The notes beneath the pieces were generated by a model. It saw only the letters and a program-made list of their open reading frames with translations. It was not told the origin of the DNA and did not search any database. From the NCBI GenBank assembly GCA_003586115.2, contig QVOM02000042.1, positions 32,950,855 through 33,014,854 of the forward strand: DNA of 64,000 nt. The letters run 5' to 3'. Positions 58,910 through 64,000 of the stretch are shown here, in pieces; positions within the stretch are counted from its first letter, which is position 1, and every line of letters begins with the position of its first letter. The position numbers and the translations under genes were made by a program. Source of the stretch: Salvator merianae. Taxonomy: Eukaryota > Chordata > Lepidosauria > Squamata > Teiidae.

Positions 58910-60028
58910 GCTCCATATTAAATCATGGTTCCATTAAATTATATTTTCCATCTCCAAAATTACACACATATACCCAAAGTTATTTATCCTCTTATATTAT
59001 CTTGATGAAGGTGTGGGGAAAAATATATATTAAATAGTAATTGATGCTTTATGGGAAAATGTGAAAAAAAAAGTATTAGGTTGCCTTCCTGTACCTTCCT
59101 ACTGCTTACTTACACACAATAGTGGCTCTTTAGGAGGAATCATGGGCAGAATTGATGTGTTGATTACTGTTTGCTTCTTTCATAATTCACTCCTTCCAAA
59201 CTAGTAGCTTTTAACAGGAAAAGTGTGATGTATATGGAATGTGAAGTAGCATAGAATTTAATATGAATGCAAATAGAGTGTTCTTTCTTTTCTGAGAGTA
59301 AATAAGAGGTATGTCTGTATATATTTTAAATGATATAGTATGAAGTCGTAAAGAGGATAGATTTGTAAACACCTGATATTTTGAAGGCATTGTGATTTTT
59401 AGAATTGTTCATATTAACATATTTCCTATTGCTAAAATGTGCTTTCAGGTTTGCTAATGTTTGTTGTCCACTAGAGAGCAAACATTTTCCAGCCAACAGA
59501 ATGGAGCAAAGTTGCAGCATTACATTGAAGAAAGAAGTTCAAAGAAGCTGCTGCTTCCTGGCAAACAGAAGATCCTTGGGGAAATCCTTCGTACTCAAGG
59601 TGGTTGCAGTTTATCTGCGCATCCTAAGGCAGCGCATTTCTATAGCTGCTAAATATGTCCCGCCTCTAGGGTGAGTTCAGCATCATCATGGGTTTATTTG
59701 CCTTTACATGATATGCTCAAGGCAGTTTACGGGAAATTTTAAAAAATGCCGAGAAATTATTATACAAAATATAAAAATCACATAATATATAATTTACTGT
59801 AAAATAATTTTAAAGTCCAAGAAAAAGAACAAGAAAAAATTCCCAAACACAAACCTATCAACCCAGCTGTTGTCCCTTGCAGAGCATCTAGCCTTCAGGC
59901 CCAGGCCCAGGTGGTTCTTTTGTATAGAGACTTTTACCTGCAGGACGCCAGGGACCACTTGTAGCAATGGGACATGCACTTAAGTTAGAATTCCATTCTA
60001 GGAAATAGCTTTGGAACTAATACCAACT
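58910..60028. other. Unassigned sequence with an L2-like antisense patch
   Basis: TTTATTTGCCTTTACATGAT and CTCAAGGCAGTTTACG near 59690-59740 resemble an antisense squamate LINE tail. The frames at 59405-59674 lack recognisable domains. Confidence 0.4.
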
Positions 60029-60065
60029 TCACACACACACAAACACACACACACACACACACACT
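60029..60065. repeat. (CA)n microsatellite
   Basis: About 17 CA units with one AAA interruption. Confidence 0.95.
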
Positions 60066-60131
60066 AGGACTGCTGGCTCAATCTAGTAGGATGGCATCAA
60101 CTAGAGCAGTGTACCACCAGAACCTGTCTGT

Positions 60132-60608
60132 GAACCTGTTTGCACTTACCTGTTAGTAAGCACTGATCCACTCATTGGGGAGCCCTGTCCTCACTGGGGA
60201 ACTGCAGCAACCCACCAGAAGTTGCTGCAGGCTCCCCCCAAACCATCCAGAAGTGGACTGCTAAAAAGCAGCCCTTACGCTTACCAAGAGCATCTGGATT
60301 GCTCCTGGACAGCTACTTCTATGCTCTTTTCTAGATGTGGCATGACAAATGTGCAAGACTGTGAGACTGTGTCTGTACAGTCACGCAAGGCAACTTGATC
60401 ACCATGGCAACATGCAAACATGCACTAGATGTTGCCTGGCACATTTCCATGGTGATCCAGCCTACCCTGGCCGTGCACTCACATGCTGCTGGCTTGGTAC
60501 AGGGCTGTTCTAGCATGTGATGTGTGAATAGACACTGTCACACTGGATCTTACCCATCCTAGTATGATATTATCATACCATACTAGGCTAGTAGGTGCGA
60601 ACCCAGTT
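60132..60608. repeat. DNA element of the CACCATGGCAAC type
   Basis: The left end GAACCTGTTTGCACTTACC and right end TAGGTGCGAACCCAG are imperfect inverted repeats. Shared words tie it to 16980-17303. Flanking trinucleotides are not clearly duplicated. A short inverted repeat, ATCCTAGTATGATATTATCA then TACCATACTAGG, sits just inside the right end. Confidence 0.5.
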
Positions 60609-60611
60609 CAT

Positions 60612-60879
60612 GTATCCCAGAACAACACCATCTACATTTGGATGGCTGTTCTGGGACAGTCGCTGTGTCAGCCTCAAAGCTTGCACAAGCTTCAGAGCTG
60701 ACCATTGCAAGCTCCTGTGGGCAAAAATGAAAGTTCCTGGTCTTGGAGCCCCCGGAGGACCCATTTCAGCAGCACAATTTGGTACATCACCAAAATGCAT
60801 CCCCTGAAACATTTTAAAAGGTCTACCAGTATATTGGACTAGGTCGCCATTTTGGGTTGCCTAATCCAGTCTACACTCC
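60612..60879. repeat. DNA element interrupted by the third 180-bp MITE
   Basis: Carries CAAAGCTTGCACAAGCTTC and the CATTTTGGGTTGCCTAATCC block shared with 41830-41870 and 48470. The element probably continues to about 61185 beyond the MITE, where AGGTATAGAAAGACTC resembles the group's right end. Exact limits are unknown. Confidence 0.45.
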
Positions 60880-61059
60880 GGCCCTTTCTGCACTTGGCCT
60901 TATTGTGGATTATATCTCAGAATAGGGACCTGCCATATGCATGCTAGTGCAGACTATGGTAGGCCCTGGGCAAGACCTTTCATAGTTTGCACTAGCATGT
61001 GCATAGCAGATCCCTATTCTGAAATATAATCCACAATAAGGCCAAGTGCAGAAAGGGCC
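60880..61059. mobile_element. 180-bp palindromic MITE, copy 3 (TSD TCC)
   Basis: GGCCCTTTCTGCACTTGGCC opens it and GGCCAAGTGCAGAAAGGGCC closes it; the arms pair for most of their length, including TTATTGTGGATTATATCTCA. TCC flanks both sides (60877-60879, 61060-61062). It is the best preserved of the three full copies. Confidence 0.9.
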
Positions 61060-61789
61060 TCCATCTAATGTAGATGGAGCATTCTAGCAGGAACTGTAGT
61101 CTCCTTTATACTGCACCAGCATGTGTAAGAGAGACCTATGGATGCTTTGCTAGAGCAGTTTTAAGGTATAGAAAGACTCTGAATCTTTGACAATGTCTGT
61201 TTTTCCTGACTAAAGCCCCTTTTCTTAAAATCTGTCTTTTTGTGCCACAAAATGACTTAATCCTGTCAACCTGTTGCAGGAAGGCAACACTTAAACTATT
61301 AAGGTTCATGCCTTGCGGGAGAATAGCTCAAAAACATGATTATGTCATGTTAACGTAAGTGCCCATACTAAATAACTGGTTGGATTAATGTAACTTGTTT
61401 ACATGACCTGAATAGCCTGAATGTTGTCCAATTTCTTGCTTACTTCTTTTCCTTTCCTGCCTTAACAGCCCAGTTTCCTGCCTGTTCCCTTGTCCATTCT
61501 GTGTCTTGTACTTTCATTGGGTCACTGCTATGTCTCTGGCTTGTGTTGGGACCTCAGCTGTGGTTTGTGCTGAGTACACTCCATCCTTCCTGCAACAAGA
61601 GCTGAACTTTGGTTTATCCATGCAAAAAGTTGAACCTCATGTACTTGCTGAATGAGTGAGCTAATGCTTCATGTGTGTCGTTCTTGCTGAAGGCTTTTGC
61701 TGAAATCACTGCTGAGACCACTATTGGACTAGAAGAAGAGGTCGAAGCTATCTCCTTAATCCTAACTATTGTGTGAGTGTCTTGGAAAC

Positions 61790-62108
61790 TAGAGATATGC
61801 ACAAACATTAAAATAGCAGTTTGGTTCAAATCACACCAAACCTTATGCTCTTCAGTTTGGTTTTAAAACTTTTGAACACATTTGATCGAACATAAAGCCT
61901 GTTCAAACACATTTAATCTTTTTAAAGAGTTCTTTCAAAGGGCAAATTAGCATTAAAGATAAAGTAGTTTGATTTGAACTGAGGTGTTCAATAGTTCTAT
62001 TTAATCCCCCAGTTTCGATCAAGTTTTAAATGACCCCCACCCCAAACCTGGAGGTGGTTCAGTTCAAATTTCAATTGGTTCATGCGTGAATTAGTTCAGC
62101 ACATATCA
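61790..62108. mobile_element. hAT-like MITE with TAGAGATATGCAC end
   Basis: TAGAGATATGCACAAAC opens it and GTTCAGCACATATCA closes it. The interior is rich in TTTGGTTTTAAAAC and GTTCAAAC words. The 8-bp flanks do not match, so this may be an old or damaged copy. Confidence 0.55.
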
Positions 62109-62127
62109 CATTTTGTACTGTGAAATC

Positions 62128-62280
62128 CAGCGGCGGCTGGCAGCTTTAAGCCCAGGTGTTTGGGCCCCGCATGAAGTGTGCCATGGCCTCAGCAGTACAG
62201 AGGCCCGGAGGCCCCCGTGACTATCCATGGCGTGCTTTGCGCGGGGCCCAAACACTCAGACTTAAAGCCTCTGGCCGCTG
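62128..62280. repeat. 153-bp palindromic MITE
   Basis: CAGCGGCGGCTGGCAGCTTT...GTGTTTGGGCCCCGC mirrors GCGGGGCCCAAACACTCAGA...AAAGCCTCTGGCCGCTG. The CAGCGG end suggests hAT. The 8-bp flanks (GTGAAATC and CTGATAAA) do not match. Confidence 0.75.
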
Positions 62281-62699
62281 CTGATAAAACCTATTCCTGA
62301 TCAAGACAAGACCTTGAGACAGGTACAGTTCCTCTCTTTCTCCTTTCTTAAGCCTGTTTCTCTCTTCTCTCACACACCCCTTTAAAACTTTCCCTTTAGT
62401 CTGCCTCTCTTTGCCTAGCAACTGGTTCTGCTCTAGCCTTGCCAGCATCTTTTCTCTGTTTCCACTGCTCTGCACCAACTAGCAGAGCTGGTGACTTTGT
62501 GCTGAATAACTAAGTTATTTTCTGTGTGCCTTTTATACTTCAATAAATAATATTTATATTGAAATCAGCCAAGTATCTCCCCTTCTCTTAGGATTGGTTT
62601 CAATTCATTATCTGTTAAGGGAACAGCGATCCTTAAAAACCCTGCATGTATGTGGGAACACTGCTGAATACATAAATCTAAAGTAATTCCCACAATAAC

Positions 62700-63200
62700 A
62701 GAAACTGCATTTTATAACTTAGATATACAGTGGCATTATCAGGTTGGATTAGGGATCCACACCCAAATTGGTTGTGCAGTTGCGCAAGAAGCTGTTTTAG
62801 ATCATCATACACCTACGTTTTGGACTGTATGAGGTACACAGAGCAGTATCTGTACTTGAGATCAATAAAAGTCACAAAGTATTTTTTGATGATGTCTGGT
62901 TGGGAGAAGGCCCACAGATGTCTGTGTATACCAGATTGTGAGTTTCATATTTGCTCGGTTGCGCCACTTTAGGAATACTGCTTCTGGTGGCTTTGGCTAA
63001 TATACACAGTTCACAGCCTTAATACCATTTGTTAAGTCTTCAATAGCCAGTCTGCTGAGCACTTGTGACCTACAGTGTCTTAACCTTTTGCTTAAGGCCA
63101 GTGCACAATTGTGTTTACACAGATTTGGAGCATTGGCAACTTCCCTGTTTTGAAATTGAACTATGTAGATATTATTTCCATTTTTTCCCCACAGCAATCG
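62700..63200 (-). pseudogene. Ty1/copia-type integrase relic
   Basis: On the minus strand, shifting between frames, it reads TDICGPSPNQTSSK, then YFVTFIDLKYRYCSVYLIQS, then QPDNATVYLS. In copia integrases the same order is HTDxCGP (first catalytic Asp), RYFVTFIDDxxRYxxVY, and RSDNGxEY (second Asp). The second motif keeps its Asp but the later Glu is Val here. Upstream, SKRLRHCRSQVLSRLA fits the segment before the core. At least one frameshift and several stops show it is dead. Reverse transcriptase and RNase H parts were not found. Confidence 0.65.
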
Positions 63201-63349
63201 CTACACCTTCTTGGTTCAAAATTCTGCATCTATCCTTTTCAAGGATGACACAATTTCCTTTGTCTGTTACCTGTGCTGAAGAAAGCAGAATGGCTTGTAA
63301 ACCATATATGGTGTATTGCTGACTAGCCTATAGTGATCTTTGCTCAGTT

Positions 63350-63664
63350 TGCATTAGAACATAAGAAGAGCCCTGCTGGATCAGGCCACAGTGCATCTAA
63401 TCTGGCATCCTGTCTTACACCGTGGCCCTCCAATTACTTCTGGGCATTCTCAAGCAGAAGATCAAGGCAATACCTTCACCTGCTCTCGATTCTCTACAAA
63501 TGGCCTTTAGAAGATTCCTGCCTGTCTCTGCAATCTGGAGGCAGTACCTAGGCATCCATTCTAGTAGCCATTAATACACCTATCCTCCATGAATTTGTTG
63601 CCCTTTCTTAAAGCTATCCAGGCTGGTTGCTGTCACCACCTCTTCTGGTAGTAAATTCTATGTG
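63350..63664 (-). mobile_element. CR1 LINE 3' end, minus strand
   Basis: AACATAAGAAGAGCCCTGCT then GGATCAGGCC is the reverse complement of the CR1 tail (GGCCTGATCCAGCAGGGCTC). It continues through TAGTAGCCATTAATACACCT, CCTCCATGAATTTGT and CACCACCTCTTCTGGTAGTA, the 3' UTR and end of ORF2. Confidence 0.9.
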
Positions 63665-63669
63665 TATAC

Positions 63670-63884
63670 TGGCCCTGTGCCGGTTGTAGACCCCAGTGTT
63701 GAGGTCTACAGCTATACTGGGCGAGGGTGTCATTTTGGGCTCCTTAACATGGTCCATACTTTGTCCAATGCAGATAAAGTGTGATGGGAGGTGGGACCTG
63801 CCATCATCCATACTAGCATGCAGATGGCCAGTCCTCGTCCTGGGATTATCTCAGAACAATTTCAAGTGTGGAAAGGACCATTAT
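63670..63884. repeat. DNA element related to the 180-bp MITE and the 41.1-kb element
   Basis: The right side ATACTAGCATGCAGATGGCC, TGGGATTATCTCAGAACAAT and CAAGTGTGGAAAGGACC is a diverged form of the arms seen in 3101-3280. The left end GGCCCTGTGCCGG is weak and the flanks do not match. It probably inserted into the CR1 tail to its left. Confidence 0.45.
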
Positions 63885-64000
63885 TTCCTTAATGTAGTAT
63901 TATCAACATAAGCATTTATTTGTCATGGAAAACAAATGTCTCATAGCACTACAATATGCCCAGGAATTCAACAAATACAAATAAGTATTATGTTGTTCCA

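Larger units (their letters stand above)
61272..62700 (+). mobile_element. LTR-like sequence carrying two nested repeats (tentative)
   Basis: The span starts TGTTGCAGG and ends CACAATAACA, giving TGT...ACA ends. AATAAA at 62542 precedes about 155 bp of U5-like sequence. The adjacent minus-strand copia reading stops at 62700, as expected at an insertion edge. However, flanks do not show a clear 4-6 bp duplication. Repeats at 61790-62108 and 62128-62280 lie inside it. It could equally be unrelated sequence. Confidence 0.35.

Noticed and set aside
1..64000. CRISPR array, operon or phage-like system
   Set aside because: No regularly spaced direct repeats, no ribosome-binding-site-linked gene strings; the content is vertebrate repeat DNA throughout.

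Overview
This window is vertebrate nuclear DNA from a gene-poor, AT-rich region (intergenic or a large intron). I found no host exon, tRNA, rRNA or bacterial-type gene. The repeat content points to a squamate reptile (lizard or snake). BovB/RTE LINEs, CR1 LINEs with two kinds of 3' end, an R4/Dong-like LINE, an L1, a Penelope-like element, a copia integrase relic and tRNA-headed SINEs occur alongside many non-autonomous DNA transposons. This reading is from recognition of repeat families, not from a database search.

Layout. 2.3-4.0 kb: R4-like LINE relic (minus) split by a 705-bp DNA element that itself carries a 180-bp MITE. 4.99-5.17 kb: second 180-bp MITE. 6.7-7.8 kb: BovB (plus). 8.9-9.7 kb: CR1. 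10.16-11.45 kb: 1287-bp hAT-like element with a perfect 8-bp target duplication. 12.5-13.8 kb: L1 relic with ORF1 but no visible ORF2. 15.4-16.1 and 18.8-19.0 kb: CR1. 20.98-21.31 kb: hAT MITE. 24.4-26.0 kb: SINE broken by a DNA element, then a second DNA element. 26.6-27.6 kb: Penelope-like 3' end with a GIY-YIG frame. 29.05-31.0 kb: three elements nested inside one another, including a 1.1-kb CpG-rich palindrome. 32.0-33.8 kb: two DNA elements and an L2-like tail. 36.3 kb: hAT MITE. 39.6-43.3 kb: BovB (minus) broken by two DNA elements, one of them carrying a hAT MITE. 43.6-43.9 kb: partial hAT with a perfect 28-bp hairpin. 49.5 kb: hAT MITE. 52.2-52.6 kb: DNA element. 54.3-55.1 kb: CR1. 57.5-58.9 kb: two DNA elements and a SINE. 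60.1-61.1 kb: DNA elements including a third 180-bp MITE. 61.3-63.2 kb: LTR-like sequence and copia integrase relic. 63.35-63.66 kb: CR1 (minus).

The main result is a large, diverse set of DNA elements whose ends follow the pattern GGNCCTNTTCNCAC and which are flanked by 3-bp duplications. At least ten insertions have matching 3-bp flanks. One interrupts a recognisable BovB coding sequence, which shows the empty site. They differ internally but share ends, so they look like products of one transposase source that is not present in the window. A second set has 8-bp duplications and TAGGG-GTGCAC or CAGTGGC ends, typical of hAT. The elements do not work together as a system. They record successive waves of insertion, and nesting gives relative ages.
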